A stretch of 64,000 bases of DNA from Achromobacter sp. AONIH1 (GCF_002902905.1 NZ_CP026124.1:5394001-5458000), one strand, 5' to 3'; positions 49,066-58,829 are shown, numbered from the stretch's first letter. The notes: generated from the letters alone by a model not told the origin. Numbers and translations: made by a program.

Positions 49066-49965
49066 ATGCCTCCTCCCGCCCGCTCCGAGGCCCTGTCCTC
49101 GCCGGCCGCCGGCGCGGCCGCCTCGCGGCGCGCCGGCGTGCTGCTGTTCTTCGCCGCGCTTGTCGCCTTCGCCACCTTCGACGCCGGCGCCAAGCGGCTG
49201 CTGGAACACTATCCTGCGCCCTTCCTGAACGTGGTGCGCTACGTCGCCGTGGCGACACTGGCGCTGTTCCTGCTGTGGCGCGCGGGACGGCCGCGCCTGC
49301 GCGACGCGCCACACAAGGGGCTGCTGGTGCTGCGCGGCCTGATGCTGGCCACCGTCGGCACCTGCTTCATGACGGCGCTGATCTGGATGCCGCTGTCCGA
49401 AGCCACCGCCATCTATTTCACGTCGCCGCTGATCATGGTGGCGCTGTCGCCCTGGCTGCTGGGCGAGCGGGTGCGCGCGGCGCAATGGGCCGCCGTCGCC
49501 GTCGGCTTCGCCGGCATGCTGCTGATCGTGCGGCCCGGCGCCGACCTGCCCTGGCTGGGCACACTGCTGATGGCGGTGTCGGCGGTGAGCTACGCGGTGT
49601 TCCAGGTGCTGACGCGCAAGCTCGCCGGCCCGGTGCCGGGGCCGGTGCAGTATGCCTACACCGCCCTCATCTGCCTGATCGCGACCGCGCTGCCCGCGCC
49701 GTTCTTCCTGCCCGATCCCTGGCCGGCGGCGCCGGACCTGGCGCTGATCGTGGGCCTGGGCCTGTGCAGCGGGCTGGCGCAGATCCTGCTGATCTCCGCC
49801 TTCCAGCGCGTGCCGGCGGCCACGCTGGCGCCGCTGAACTACTTCCAGCTGCTGCTGGCGGTGATCTTCAGCACCTTCTGGCTGCAACGCCCGCCCGACA
49901 GCCTGGCCATGGCCGGCATGCTGCTGATCATGGCGGCGGGCATGTTCCTGGCGCTGCGGCGCTGA
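49066..49965 (+). CDS. DMT/EamA family transporter
   Basis: This 299-residue inner-membrane protein has ten predicted hydrophobic segments in two EamA repeats (e.g. AALVAFATFDAGAKRLLEHYP, then LMLATVGTCFMTALIWMPLSEATAIYFTSPL). Members export amino acids and other metabolites. It lies 8 bases after the deacetylase and is the last gene of cluster B, so it may export an end product or an over-accumulated amine. Confidence 0.88.
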   Translation: MPPPARSEALSSPAAGAAASRRAGVLLFFAALVAFATFDAGAKRLLEHYPAPFLNVVRYVAVATLALFLLWRAGRPRLRDAPHKGLLVLRGLMLATVGTCFMTALIWMPLSEATAIYFTSPLIMVALSPWLLGERVRAAQWAAVAVGFAGMLLIVRPGADLPWLGTLLMAVSAVSYAVFQVLTRKLAGPVPGPVQYAYTALICLIATALPAPFFLPDPWPAAPDLALIVGLGLCSGLAQILLISAFQRVPAATLAPLNYFQLLLAVIFSTFWLQRPPDSLAMAGMLLIMAAGMFLALRR

Positions 49966-50001
49966 CGGCGACGCGCCATTCAGCGCCTGGCCGCCGGCGG
50001 T

Positions 50002-51027
50002 TCAGGTCGTCTGCCGGCGCACCAGCTCGAACCCCAGGTCCACGTGACGCCGCTCGATGGCCTCGCCGGCCAGGTGGCGCATCAGCAGGCCGGCGGCGGC
50101 CAGCCCGATCTCGTAGCGCGGCGTGGCGATGGTGGACAACGGCGGCGTGGTCCAGGCCGAACCGGCCAGATCGTGAAAACCCACCAGCCCGATCCGGCCC
50201 GGCACGGCCAGCCCCAGCCGCGCGCACTGGAACACCGCGCCCTGGGCCAGGTCGTCGTTGACGAAGAACACGGCGTCGCAATCCGGATGCTCGCGATGCA
50301 CCCGGTCCATCAGCGCCGCCCCCAGGCCGATCGAGGATTTCTCCGGCGTCATGATCTCCAGCGCCGGATCGTAGGCGCCGGCGTCGCGCAGCGATTGGCG
50401 GCAACCCTCGCAGCGGCGCAGCGAGCGTGGATCGAGCTGCGCGCCCACGATGGCGATGCGCCGGTAGCCGCAATCCAGCAGATGCCGCCCGGCCGCGTAG
50501 CCGGATTCGAGTTGCGAGAAGCCCACGCTCATGTCCGCGCCGTCGTCCAGCGTCTCGATGGTGTGGACGGTGGGAATCTGCCGGGCGCGCAACAGGTCCC
50601 AGACGCCGGGCGTGTGGTCGATGCCGGTCAGGATCAGGCCGTCGGGCGCGTGCCGCAGATAGGTGCGCAGCAGGTTTTCCTCGGCCTCGGGCGAATAGCC
50701 GGTGACGCCGATCAGCATGAGATAGCCCTGGGCGTCCAGCGCCTCCTTGATGCCGCTGAGGATGTCCACGAACACCACATTGCTCAGCGACGGGATCAGC
50801 ACCACCACCGTCTGCGAGCGGGCCGAGGCCAGCGCGCTGGCCGCGTGGTTGGGCACATAGCCCAGCTCCTGGCAGACCTGCGCAATGCGCAGGCGCACGG
50901 GCTCGGCCACCTTGTCCGGCGTGCGCAGCGCGCGCGACACGGTGATGGCGCTCACGCCCGCGCGCCGCGCCACTTCCTGCATGGTGACGCGGCCGGCGCG
51001 GGTGCTTCGAGGTTTGCGGATCGACAT
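50002..51027 (-). CDS. LacI family transcriptional regulator (GntR-like)
   Basis: This 341-residue repressor has the LacI helix-turn-helix (VTMQEVARRAGVSAITVSRALRTPDKV) and a periplasmic-binding-like effector domain (VVVLIPSLSNVVFVDIL, then GLVGFHDLAGSAWTTPPLST). The start at 51027 (MSIRKPRSTR) gives normal length. It is divergent from the TRAP/dehydratase operon across a gap holding a near-ideal LacI-family operator. The effector is probably a sugar acid, as in gluconate-type GntR repressors. Confidence 0.93.
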   Translation of the reverse strand: MSIRKPRSTRAGRVTMQEVARRAGVSAITVSRALRTPDKVAEPVRLRIAQVCQELGYVPNHAASALASARSQTVVVLIPSLSNVVFVDILSGIKEALDAQGYLMLIGVTGYSPEAEENLLRTYLRHAPDGLILTGIDHTPGVWDLLRARQIPTVHTIETLDDGADMSVGFSQLESGYAAGRHLLDCGYRRIAIVGAQLDPRSLRRCEGCRQSLRDAGAYDPALEIMTPEKSSIGLGAALMDRVHREHPDCDAVFFVNDDLAQGAVFQCARLGLAVPGRIGLVGFHDLAGSAWTTPPLSTIATPRYEIGLAAAGLLMRHLAGEAIERRHVDLGFELVRRQTT

Positions 51028-51106
51028 GGGCCTGGGCCAGGACATACCGGGAAGGCGGAGGGAAGCGCGTAGTCTGAACGAAAGCGCGGGGCTTGCCAAA
51101 CGGAAA

Positions 51107-51122
51107 ATGTTAGCACTAACAT
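51107..51122. promoter_or_regulatory. LacI-family operator
   Basis: ATGTTAG-CA-CTAACAT is a perfect 7-bp inverted repeat with a 2-base centre, close to the ATGTTA-N4-TAACAT operators of GntR-type LacI proteins. It lies 80 bases upstream of the LacI start and 63 before the TRAP operon start, in the divergent gap. Confidence 0.75.
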
Positions 51123-51184
51123 CCGAAACACAAATACCCGCCGGAACCCGATGCCGGACGGAAAAAACGAGGAGACACCCCCCC

Positions 51185-51727
51185 ATGCGAGCTTCCCCGC
51201 CCGGGCGGCCCGGCGCGTCGGCGCTAGCCCGCGCCGCCGACTGCTGTGCCCGTCTGCAAACACTGCTCATGGTCGCCTGCCTGGCGGTCATGGTGCTGCT
51301 GCTGTTCGGCAACGTCGCGCTGCGCTACCTGTTCAACTCCGGCATCAACGTGTCCGACGAACTGTCGCGGCTGGCCTTCGTCTGGATGATCTTCCTGGGC
51401 TCGGTGCTGGCGCTGCGCGAACACCAGCACATCGGCGTGACCATGCTGGTCGAGCGTTTCGGCCCGGCCGCGCGGCGCGTCACGCACGTGCTGTGCCAGC
51501 TGCTGACGCTGTGGGTGCTGTGGCTGATGGCCGAGGGCAGCTGGACCCAGACCCTGATCGGCCTGGACACGCGCCTGCCGGTCACCGGCCTGCCGCTGGC
51601 GGTGTTCAACGCCGCGGCGCTGTATGCGGCGGCGGCCATGGGCCTGCTGACGCTGGTGGACCTGGTCCGCGTCCTGGCGGGCGGCCCCCTGCCGGCCGAA
51701 TCCAGCGCCGAGAATCCGCTGGACTGA
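51185..51727 (+). CDS. dctQ: TRAP transporter small permease (DctQ)
   Basis: This 180-residue protein has four hydrophobic segments and the DctQ signatures VALRYLFNSGINVSDELSRLAFVWMIFLGS and HIGVTMLV. GAGGAGAC lies before the ATG at 51185. It forms the membrane complex with the large permease that follows after 30 bases. Confidence 0.93.
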   Translation: MRASPPGRPGASALARAADCCARLQTLLMVACLAVMVLLLFGNVALRYLFNSGINVSDELSRLAFVWMIFLGSVLALREHQHIGVTMLVERFGPAARRVTHVLCQLLTLWVLWLMAEGSWTQTLIGLDTRLPVTGLPLAVFNAAALYAAAAMGLLTLVDLVRVLAGGPLPAESSAENPLD

Positions 51728-51757
51728 TCCCCTCCCCACACCGCCCGGACCCGAAAG

Positions 51758-53038
51758 ATGATCCTGACCGTCTTCCTGATCGTGCTGCTGGGGCTGATCG
51801 CCCTGGGCATGCCCATCGCCTTCGCGCTGCTGCTCAGCGCGATCGCCATGATGTTCCAGCTGGATTTCTTCGATACCCAGATCCTGTCGCAGAACATGCT
51901 GTCCGGCGCCAACAGCTTCACGCTGATGGCCGTGCCGCTGTTCATGCTGGCCGGCGAGCTGATGAATGCCGGCGGCATCTCGCGCCGCATCGTCAACCTG
52001 GCCAGCATGTTCGTCGGCCACATCCAGGGTGGCCTGGGCTATGTGGCCATCTTCGCCAGCGTGCTGCTGGCGGCGCTGTCCGGCTCGGCGGTGGCCGACG
52101 CCGCCGCGCTCGGCTCGCTGCTGATCCCCATGCTGCGCGAAAAAGGCTACGACGCCGGCCAGGCTTCCGGCCTGATCGCCGCCGGCGGCATCATCGCGCC
52201 CATCATTCCGCCGTCGATCTCCTTCATCATCTTCGGCGTCGCCACCAATGTGTCCATCACCAAGCTCTTTTTCGCCGGCATCGCACCGGGCCTGATGATG
52301 GGCCTGACGCTGGTGGCGGTGTGGACCTGGGTGGCGCGCAAGCACGGCGCCATCAAGCCCTCGCCGCGCCAGCCCTGGGGCGCACGGCTGCGGGCGCTGC
52401 GCGAGGCGGGCTGGGCGCTGATGCTGCCCGTCATCATCATCGGCGGACTGCGCGGCGGCATCTTCACGCCGACCGAGGCGGCCGTGGTGGCGGCGGTCTA
52501 CGCGCTGCTGGTCAGCCTGTTCGTCTACCGCGAGATCAAGGCGCGCGACCTGATGCCGCTGTTCATCAACGCCGCGCGCACCACCGCGGTGGTGATGTTC
52601 CTGGTGGCGGCGGCCATGGTGTCGTCCTACATGATCACGCTGGCCGACATGCCGCAGGACCTGATCGCGCTGCTCGATCCGGTGCTGGACCAGCCCAGGC
52701 TGCTGATGTTCGCGCTGCTGGTGCTGCTGACGCTGGTCGGCACGGTGATGGACCTGACGCCCACCATCCTGATCCTGGCGCCGGTGCTGATGCCGGTCAT
52801 CACCAAGGCCGGCATCGACCCGGTCTATTTCGGCGTGATGTTCGTCATGGTGGGCTGCGTGGGCCTGCTCACGCCGCCGGTGGGCACCGTGCTGAACGTG
52901 GTCTGCGGCGTGGCCCGCATCAATATGGAAACCATCTGCAGGGGCGTGTGGCGCTACGTGGTCGCCTACACGCTGCTGCTGGTCCTGCTGGTGATCTTCC
53001 CCGAACTGATCACCGTCCCCGCGCGCTGGATGCACTAA
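51758..53038 (+). CDS. dctM: TRAP transporter large permease (DctM)
   Basis: This 426-residue membrane protein has about twelve hydrophobic segments and DctM motifs FTLMAVPLFMLAGELMNAGGIS, ALSGSAVADAAALG and PIIPPSISFI. It is the transport subunit driven by the sodium or proton gradient. It lies between dctQ and the binding protein. Confidence 0.95.
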   Translation: MILTVFLIVLLGLIALGMPIAFALLLSAIAMMFQLDFFDTQILSQNMLSGANSFTLMAVPLFMLAGELMNAGGISRRIVNLASMFVGHIQGGLGYVAIFASVLLAALSGSAVADAAALGSLLIPMLREKGYDAGQASGLIAAGGIIAPIIPPSISFIIFGVATNVSITKLFFAGIAPGLMMGLTLVAVWTWVARKHGAIKPSPRQPWGARLRALREAGWALMLPVIIIGGLRGGIFTPTEAAVVAAVYALLVSLFVYREIKARDLMPLFINAARTTAVVMFLVAAAMVSSYMITLADMPQDLIALLDPVLDQPRLLMFALLVLLTLVGTVMDLTPTILILAPVLMPVITKAGIDPVYFGVMFVMVGCVGLLTPPVGTVLNVVCGVARINMETICRGVWRYVVAYTLLLVLLVIFPELITVPARWMH

Positions 53039-53072
53039 GGCGCCCATAAGAGAAAAGCCAAGGAGGAAAGAC

Positions 53073-54113
53073 ATGTTCAAGCTGTTCCATACCCCGATCA
53101 AGACCCCGCTCAAGACCCGCATCCTGGTCCTGGCCGCCGCCCTGTCCTGCGCCGTGGCGGGCGCCGCCTCGGCGGCCGACGTCAAGCCGCGCCTGATCCG
53201 CTTCGGCTACGGCCTGAACGAGGAAAGCGTGCAGGGCCGCGCCGCGCGCCACCTGGCGCAGGAACTGGAGAAGATCAGCGGCGGCAAGCTGAAGATGAAG
53301 ACCTTCGGCTCGGCCAACCTGGGCTCGGACGAACAGATGCAGGGCGCGCTGGCCGGCGGCGCCCAGGAAATGATGGTGGGCTCGACCGCGCCGCTGGCCG
53401 GCATGGTCAAGGAATTCGGCGTGTTCGACCTGCCGTTCCTGTTCAACAGCGAGAAGGAAGCCGACGCGGTGCTGGACGGCCCGCTGGGCCAGGACCTGCT
53501 CAAGAAGCTGGAGGCCAAGGGGCTGGTGGGCCTGGTCTATTGGGAGAACGGCTTTCGCAACATGACCAACTCCAAGCGCCCCATCGCCCGCGCCGAGGAC
53601 CTGCAAGGCATCAAGCTGCGCGTCATGCAGAACCAGATCGCGCTGGGCGTGTTCAATACGCTGGGCGCCAACGCCGTGCCCATGCCCTTCTCCGAACTGT
53701 TCACGGCGTTGGAAACGCGCACGGTGGACGGCCAGGAAAACCCCATCACCACGATCCAGAGCAGCAAGTTCTATGAAGTGCAGCCCTACCTGACCATCAC
53801 GCGCCACGTCTACACGCCCTGGGTGGTGCTGGCCTCGAAGAAATGGTGGGACAAGCTGTCGGCCGACGAGCAGCAGCTGATCCGCCAGGCCGCCGCGTCG
53901 TCGCGCGACTTCGAGCGCCAGGACAGCCGCGCCGACTCGCTCAAGGCCATGGGCACGCTGGAGCAGCACGGCATGAAGATCAACACCGTGTCGGCCGATG
54001 AAGTGGCGCGCATGCGCCAGAAGGTGCAGCCGGTCGTCGACAAGTACACGCAGGAACTCGGCCCCGAACTGATCAAGCAATTGAACGAGGAAATACAGAA
54101 GGCCCGCAACTGA
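53073..54113 (+). CDS. dctP: TRAP transporter solute-binding protein (DctP)
   Basis: This 346-residue periplasmic protein has a signal peptide (RILVLAAALSCAVAGAASAA). DctP features include FGYGLNEESVQGRAARHLAQELEKISGG and the substrate-carboxylate Arg in LQGIKLRVMQN. It captures an organic or sugar acid for DctQM. CCAAGGAGGAAAG before the ATG is an excellent ribosome-binding site. A stem-loop follows before the dehydratase gene. Confidence 0.95.
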   Translation: MFKLFHTPIKTPLKTRILVLAAALSCAVAGAASAADVKPRLIRFGYGLNEESVQGRAARHLAQELEKISGGKLKMKTFGSANLGSDEQMQGALAGGAQEMMVGSTAPLAGMVKEFGVFDLPFLFNSEKEADAVLDGPLGQDLLKKLEAKGLVGLVYWENGFRNMTNSKRPIARAEDLQGIKLRVMQNQIALGVFNTLGANAVPMPFSELFTALETRTVDGQENPITTIQSSKFYEVQPYLTITRHVYTPWVVLASKKWWDKLSADEQQLIRQAAASSRDFERQDSRADSLKAMGTLEQHGMKINTVSADEVARMRQKVQPVVDKYTQELGPELIKQLNEEIQKARN

Positions 54114-54118
54114 GTCCT

Positions 54119-54145
54119 GCGCCCCGGGGCATCGTCCCGGGGCGC
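54119..54145. other. Stem-loop between dctP and dehydratase genes
   Basis: GCGCCCCGGG (54119-54128) and CCCGGGGCGC (54136-54145) form a perfect 10-bp stem with a 7-base loop. It lies 5 bases after the dctP stop, without a T-run, and may stabilise the dctP message. Confidence 0.7.
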
Positions 54146-54184
54146 GGCTCCCCCGAAGCAAGCAACGAAGCACGCGAGATTCCC

Positions 54185-55966
54185 ATGTCCCAGACACCCC
54201 GCAGACTGCGCAGCCAGAAATGGTTCGACGACCCCTCCCACGCCGACATGACGGCGATCTACGTCGAGCGCTACCTCAACTACGGCCTGACGCGCGAGGA
54301 GCTGCAATCGGGCCGGCCCATCATCGGCATCGCCCAGACCGGCAGCGACCTCGCGCCCTGCAATCGCCACCATCTGGCGCTGGCCGAGCGCGTCAAGGCC
54401 GGCATCCGCGACGCGGGCGGCATCCCGATGGAGTTCCCGGTCCATCCGCTGGCTGAACAGGGCCGCCGCCCCACCGCCGCGCTGGACCGCAACCTGGCCT
54501 ACCTGGGACTGGTGGAAATCCTGCACGGCTATCCGCTGGACGGCGTGGTGTTGACCACCGGCTGCGACAAGACCACCCCCGCCTGCCTGATGGCCGCGGC
54601 CACCGTGGACATTCCCGCGATCGTGCTGTCCGGCGGACCCATGCTGGACGGCTGGCACGACGGCCAGCGCGTGGGCTCGGGCACGGTGATCTGGCACGCG
54701 CGCAACCTGATGGCGGCGGGCAAGCTCGACTACGAAGGCTTCATGACGCTGGCGACCGCGTCCTCGCCGTCCGTCGGCCACTGCAACACCATGGGCACGG
54801 CGCTGTCGATGAACTCGCTGGCCGAGGCGCTGGGCATGTCGCTGCCGACCTGCGCCAGCATCCCCGCGCCCTACCGCGAGCGCGGCCAGATGGCCTACGC
54901 CACCGGTAAACGCATCTGCGACATGGTGCGCGAGGATATGCGGCCGTCGCGCATCCTGACCCGCGAAGCCTTCGAGAACGCCATCGTGGTGGCCTCGGCG
55001 CTGGGCGCGTCCAGCAACTGTCCGCCGCACCTGATCGCCATGGCGCGCCACGCCGGCATCGACCTGAGCCTGGACGACTGGCAACGGCTGGGCGAAGACG
55101 TGCCGCTGCTGGCCAACTGCGTGCCCGCCGGCGAGCACCTGGGCGAGGGCTTTCACCGCGCCGGCGGCGTGCCCGCCGTGCTGCATGAATTGCAGGCCGC
55201 CGGCCGGCTGCACGACGGCTGCCTGACCGTGTCCGGCCAGACCATCGGCGAGATCGCCGCCGCCGCCAAGACCCGCGATCCCGACGTCATCCGCAGCTGC
55301 GCGCAGCCGCTCAAGCACCGCGCCGGCTTCATCGTGCTGTCGGGCAATTTCTTCGACAGCGCGGTCATCAAGATGTCGGTGGTGGGCGAGGCCTTCCGCC
55401 GCGCCTACCTGTCCGAGCCCGGCGACGAGAACGCCTTCGAGGCGCGCGCCATCGTGTTCGACGGCCCCGAGGACTATCACGCGCGCATCGAGGACCCGGC
55501 GCTGAACATCGACGAGCATTGCATCCTGGTGATCCGGGGCGCCGGCACCGTCGGCTATCCCGGCAGCGCCGAGGTGGTCAACATGGCCCCGCCCTCGCAC
55601 CTGATCAAGCGCGGCATCGACTCGCTGCCCTGCCTGGGCGACGGCCGCCAGAGCGGCACCTCGGCCAGCCCCTCGATCCTGAACATGTCGCCCGAGGCGG
55701 CCGTGGGCGGCGGGCTGGCGCTGCTGCGCACCGGCGACCGCATCCGCGTCGACCTGAACCAGCGCTCGGTCACGGCCCTGGTCGACGAGGCCGAGCTGGA
55801 GAAGCGCCGCGCCGAGCCGGCCATGCAGCCGCCGACCGCGCAGACGCCATGGCAGGAGATCTATCGGAAGATGGTCGGCCAGCTGTCCACCGGCGGCTGC
55901 CTGGAGCCGGCGACGCTATACCTGAAGGTGGTGGAAACGCGCGGCGATCCCCGGCATTCGCATTGA
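54185..55966 (+). CDS. IlvD/Edd family sugar-acid dehydratase
   Basis: This 593-residue Fe-S dehydratase has cluster cysteines in TTGCDKTTPA and SVGHCNTMG, with LANCVPAGEH as a further Cys. It has the PAIVLSGGPM and GTVGYPGSAEVVNM segments of the sugar-acid branch (arabonate/xylonate/gluconate dehydratases). It removes water from an aldonic acid to give a 2-keto-3-deoxy acid. The adjacent LacI regulator and TRAP importer supply the acid. The exact sugar acid is undetermined. Confidence 0.92.
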   Translation: MSQTPRRLRSQKWFDDPSHADMTAIYVERYLNYGLTREELQSGRPIIGIAQTGSDLAPCNRHHLALAERVKAGIRDAGGIPMEFPVHPLAEQGRRPTAALDRNLAYLGLVEILHGYPLDGVVLTTGCDKTTPACLMAAATVDIPAIVLSGGPMLDGWHDGQRVGSGTVIWHARNLMAAGKLDYEGFMTLATASSPSVGHCNTMGTALSMNSLAEALGMSLPTCASIPAPYRERGQMAYATGKRICDMVREDMRPSRILTREAFENAIVVASALGASSNCPPHLIAMARHAGIDLSLDDWQRLGEDVPLLANCVPAGEHLGEGFHRAGGVPAVLHELQAAGRLHDGCLTVSGQTIGEIAAAAKTRDPDVIRSCAQPLKHRAGFIVLSGNFFDSAVIKMSVVGEAFRRAYLSEPGDENAFEARAIVFDGPEDYHARIEDPALNIDEHCILVIRGAGTVGYPGSAEVVNMAPPSHLIKRGIDSLPCLGDGRQSGTSASPSILNMSPEAAVGGGLALLRTGDRIRVDLNQRSVTALVDEAELEKRRAEPAMQPPTAQTPWQEIYRKMVGQLSTGGCLEPATLYLKVVETRGDPRHSH

Positions 55967-55970
55967 GGGT

Positions 55971-56366
55971 TCAGGCGTCGTCCGGTCCGCCGGACGGCGC
56001 CTGCGCGCGCGGACTGGGGCGCGACAGCACGTAGGCCGCGCTGGCGATGAAGAACAGGCCCACGCCCAGGGCCAGCGGCCAGGACGGATGCGCCCCCCAC
56101 CAGAACAGCGCGTAGCCGACCGCCATGCCCAGCGTGGCGTAGGTCTTGCCCTTGCGCGACACCGCGCCCTGCTCGCGCCAGGCGCGCAGCGAAGGACCAT
56201 AGGTGGGGCTGTCCAGCAGCCATTTTTCCAGCCTGGGAGAAGAGCGGGAAAAGCAGCCCACCGCCAGGATCAGGAAAATCGTGGTCGGCATCACCGGCAG
56301 GAATGCGCCGATGACGCCCAGCGCCACCATCACGCAGCCCAGAACCAGCCAGATCGCTCTCATCAT
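55971..56366 (-). CDS. DUF454 (YbaN-like) inner-membrane protein
   Basis: This 131-residue membrane protein has the DUF454 opening AIWLVLGCVMVALGVIGAFLPVMPTTIFLILAVGCF and then SSPRLEKWLLDSPTYGPSLRAW. It has three or four hydrophobic segments and a Pro/Ser-rich tail. It converges on the dehydratase gene with 4 bases between stops. The function of the family is unknown. Confidence 0.92.
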   Translation of the reverse strand: MMRAIWLVLGCVMVALGVIGAFLPVMPTTIFLILAVGCFSRSSPRLEKWLLDSPTYGPSLRAWREQGAVSRKGKTYATLGMAVGYALFWWGAHPSWPLALGVGLFFIASAAYVLSRPSPRAQAPSGGPDDA

Positions 56367-56435
56367 GATGGACAGCAGGATATCGCAAAAGCGATGCGGC
56401 CGATGGCGCCGCCCGGCCGGCCCGGAGCGCCGCGT

Positions 56436-57833
56436 TCAGCCGTCGTACACCACCGCGCGATCACGGCCCTCGCGCTTGGCCCGGTACAGCGCCAGGTCGG
56501 CGCGCCGGATCACGTCCGAGGTGCCCGTGTCGCCCGGCACGAAGCGCGCGATGCCGCCGCTGGCCGACAGTATCAGGGGATCGTCGCCGAATTCCAGCGC
56601 ATGGTTGCGCAGGGCCTCGCGCAGCCGGTCGCAGACCGCCAGCGCCGTGCCGGGATCATCGCCGTCCAGCAGCACCAGGAACTCCTCGCCGCCCAGGCGT
56701 CCGATGGCGTCGCCGCCGCGCACGCAGGCGCGCAGCTGGTCGCAGAAGTGCCGCAGCGCGGCGTCGCCGGCCAGGTGCCCGTAGCGATCGTTGACCTGCT
56801 TGAAGAAGTCCAGGTCCAGCATCAGCGCGGTGAAGGCCGCGCCCGGATCCAGGCGCGCGGCGTTCAGCTTCAGGCTCATGCGCCGCAGGATCTCGGCCCG
56901 GTTCCAGCAGCTGGTCAGGCTGTCCACCGTCGCCATCCTGGCGATCGCGGCCTGCGCCCGCCGGCTTTCGGTGGCATCCAGCCCGATGTTGATGATGCGG
57001 CCGTCGGGCAGGCTGACGTTCGACCACATCACGGTCAGCCGCTCGCCCGCGCGCGTCAGCGGGTGCCACTCGCGGAACGTCCGGCACGGCGCGCTGTCCA
57101 CGCTTTCGCGCACCCGCGCCCGGTCCGAGGGATCGGGATAGAACAGCGCCAGCGGATCGTCCTGGCGGTTGATCTCGGCGATCGACCAGCCGAAGCGGCG
57201 TTCGCACTCCTCGTTCCACAAGGTGCAGCGGCCGTCCGAGTCGAAGGCGTTGATCAGCACCGGCGCGCTGTGGAACAGCGCCTCATACTGCGTCACCAGC
57301 CCGCGCCAATCGTCGGCGCGACGGCGCAGTTCGCGATAGCCGAGCACGCTGCGCCGCGCATAGGACGCCAGGATGCCCAGGGCATCGCCATACGCGGCGG
57401 CAGCGGGCACCGCCCGCCGGAAAACCAATGCCACATGCCCGCGCAACGCGCCGTCCGGATCGCGCAAGGCCCTGGCTGTGCAGGCCCGCGCGCCTTCGCG
57501 GACGAACCAGGGCGCGTCCGGCAGCGTGCCACCGCCTTCATCTACCCGGAAGGCATCCCCGCCCGCCGCCAAGGCCACGTGCATCGCCTGGGCAGCCTGG
57601 CGCAAGGGCGCGTCGGAGCGCTCCGCGACGATCAGCTCGGACTCGCCATCGCGCGTCAGCAGCACCCACGCGATATCCGCCCCAAGCGCGGCGCGGGCCT
57701 GATCGACCAGATAATGGAAGAAGCCCTGCTCGGGGGCGTCGGCCAATAATCGGTTTACCGCAAGCAATATACCGGCGGCGTCGGCAGGCGGCGCCAAGGG
57801 ATTAACGCCTTCATTCAAGGAAGGGGGGCGCAT
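56436..57833 (-). CDS. PAS-GGDEF diguanylate cyclase
   Basis: This 465-residue protein has a GAF-like N-terminal region (about 30-160), a PAS domain (ALFHSAPVLINAFDSDGRCTLWNEECERRFGW) and a C-terminal GGDEF domain with the active-site variant GGEEF and an upstream RxxD inhibitory site (RGGD five residues before GGEEF). It makes cyclic di-GMP and is probably subject to product inhibition. No membrane segment is seen, so it is cytoplasmic. The start at 57833 (MRPPSLNEG) is preceded by AAGGGGGGCG on the plus strand, so its ribosome-binding site is uncertain. Confidence 0.93.
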   Translation of the reverse strand: MRPPSLNEGVNPLAPPADAAGILLAVNRLLADAPEQGFFHYLVDQARAALGADIAWVLLTRDGESELIVAERSDAPLRQAAQAMHVALAAGGDAFRVDEGGGTLPDAPWFVREGARACTARALRDPDGALRGHVALVFRRAVPAAAAYGDALGILASYARRSVLGYRELRRRADDWRGLVTQYEALFHSAPVLINAFDSDGRCTLWNEECERRFGWSIAEINRQDDPLALFYPDPSDRARVRESVDSAPCRTFREWHPLTRAGERLTVMWSNVSLPDGRIINIGLDATESRRAQAAIARMATVDSLTSCWNRAEILRRMSLKLNAARLDPGAAFTALMLDLDFFKQVNDRYGHLAGDAALRHFCDQLRACVRGGDAIGRLGGEEFLVLLDGDDPGTALAVCDRLREALRNHALEFGDDPLILSASGGIARFVPGDTGTSDVIRRADLALYRAKREGRDRAVVYDG

Positions 57834-58115
57834 GGTCTCGAAGTCAAACCGGGGATAAGGGGTAAGGCCATCAGCGGAACCGCAAGGCCTGTCGTGCGGC
57901 CGCGCGATTCGAATAACACCGGAATGGCGGCCTGAAGCTGCGCCAGTATAGGAGCAATGCGGGGCCGATAATGCCAAGAATCGTCAAGGCCGTGATTTTG
58001 AAACGGGGTTTTCCTGTTTTCCGGAAAATGCGCCTCCTCGCCCTCCACAATCAAAGCCTTCCGGTGACGCGCTATAACTGAATCCTGTCCCGATCCGATT
58101 CCAGGAGTTCCGCAA
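57834..58115. other. Gap with a 12-bp palindrome
   Basis: This 282-base gap between the divergent cyclase and Nudix genes holds no gene. It contains the perfect palindrome TTTTCCGGAAAA (58017-58028) and a TATAAC box near 58072 that could serve the Nudix gene. Confidence 0.5.
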
Positions 58116-58742
58116 ATGGACAACACATGGCTGACCCAGGCCAAGCGCTTGCAGGCAATCGCCTCCACGGGCCTGCACTTCTGCCGCGACGAATACGACC
58201 GTGAACGCTACCAGGAGATCGCCGACATCGCCCATCGCATGCTCGCCGAGCTGGGCGGCGTGCCGCCGGCCCGCATCCTGGAACTGGTCTCCGATTTCGC
58301 CCAGGGCTACGCCACGCCGAAGGTGGATGTACGCGGCGCGCTCATCGAGCATGACCGGATCCTGCTGGTGCGCGAGAAAAGCGACGGCTGCTGGACGCTG
58401 CCGGGCGGCTATGCCGACGTCGGCCTGTCGCCAGCCGAGAACGTGATCAAGGAAATCCGCGAAGAAGCGGGCATCGCCGTGTCCGCCACGCGCCTGTACA
58501 GCGTGCGCCACAAGGCCAAGCGCGAATACGAGCCCGACGTGCGGGATTTCTACAAGCTGTTCTTCCTGTGCGCGCGCGACGGCGATGAGCGCACGCCGAC
58601 GCCGGGCCTGGAAACGATGGATGCCGACTTCTTCGCGCCCGATCGGCTGCCGCCGCTGTCGCGGGGCCGGGTGGTGGAAAGCGATATCCAGGCGGCATTC
58701 GCGTTCCGGGCCGACGAAGCAAGAGCGGCGGCGTTCGACTAA
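58116..58742 (+). CDS. Nudix hydrolase with N-terminal dimerisation domain
   Basis: This 208-residue protein has an N-terminal helical domain (TWLTQAKRLQAIASTGLHFCRDEYDRERYQEI, the Nudix_hydro_N type) and a Nudix box, GGYADVGLSPAENVIKEIREEAGI. ADP-ribose or a nucleotide sugar is a likely substrate. CCAGGAGTTCCGCAA precedes the ATG. It is followed by the secreted propeller-like gene after about 90 bases. Confidence 0.9.
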   Translation: MDNTWLTQAKRLQAIASTGLHFCRDEYDRERYQEIADIAHRMLAELGGVPPARILELVSDFAQGYATPKVDVRGALIEHDRILLVREKSDGCWTLPGGYADVGLSPAENVIKEIREEAGIAVSATRLYSVRHKAKREYEPDVRDFYKLFFLCARDGDERTPTPGLETMDADFFAPDRLPPLSRGRVVESDIQAAFAFRADEARAAAFD

Positions 58743-58829
58743 GACCGACATGCGACAATGCGCGCGCCGTCCGGATCGCGCCGCAAGACGCTTTCCCCTG
58801 TCGGCCCCCTTCTTCTTCGGAGCTCCACA

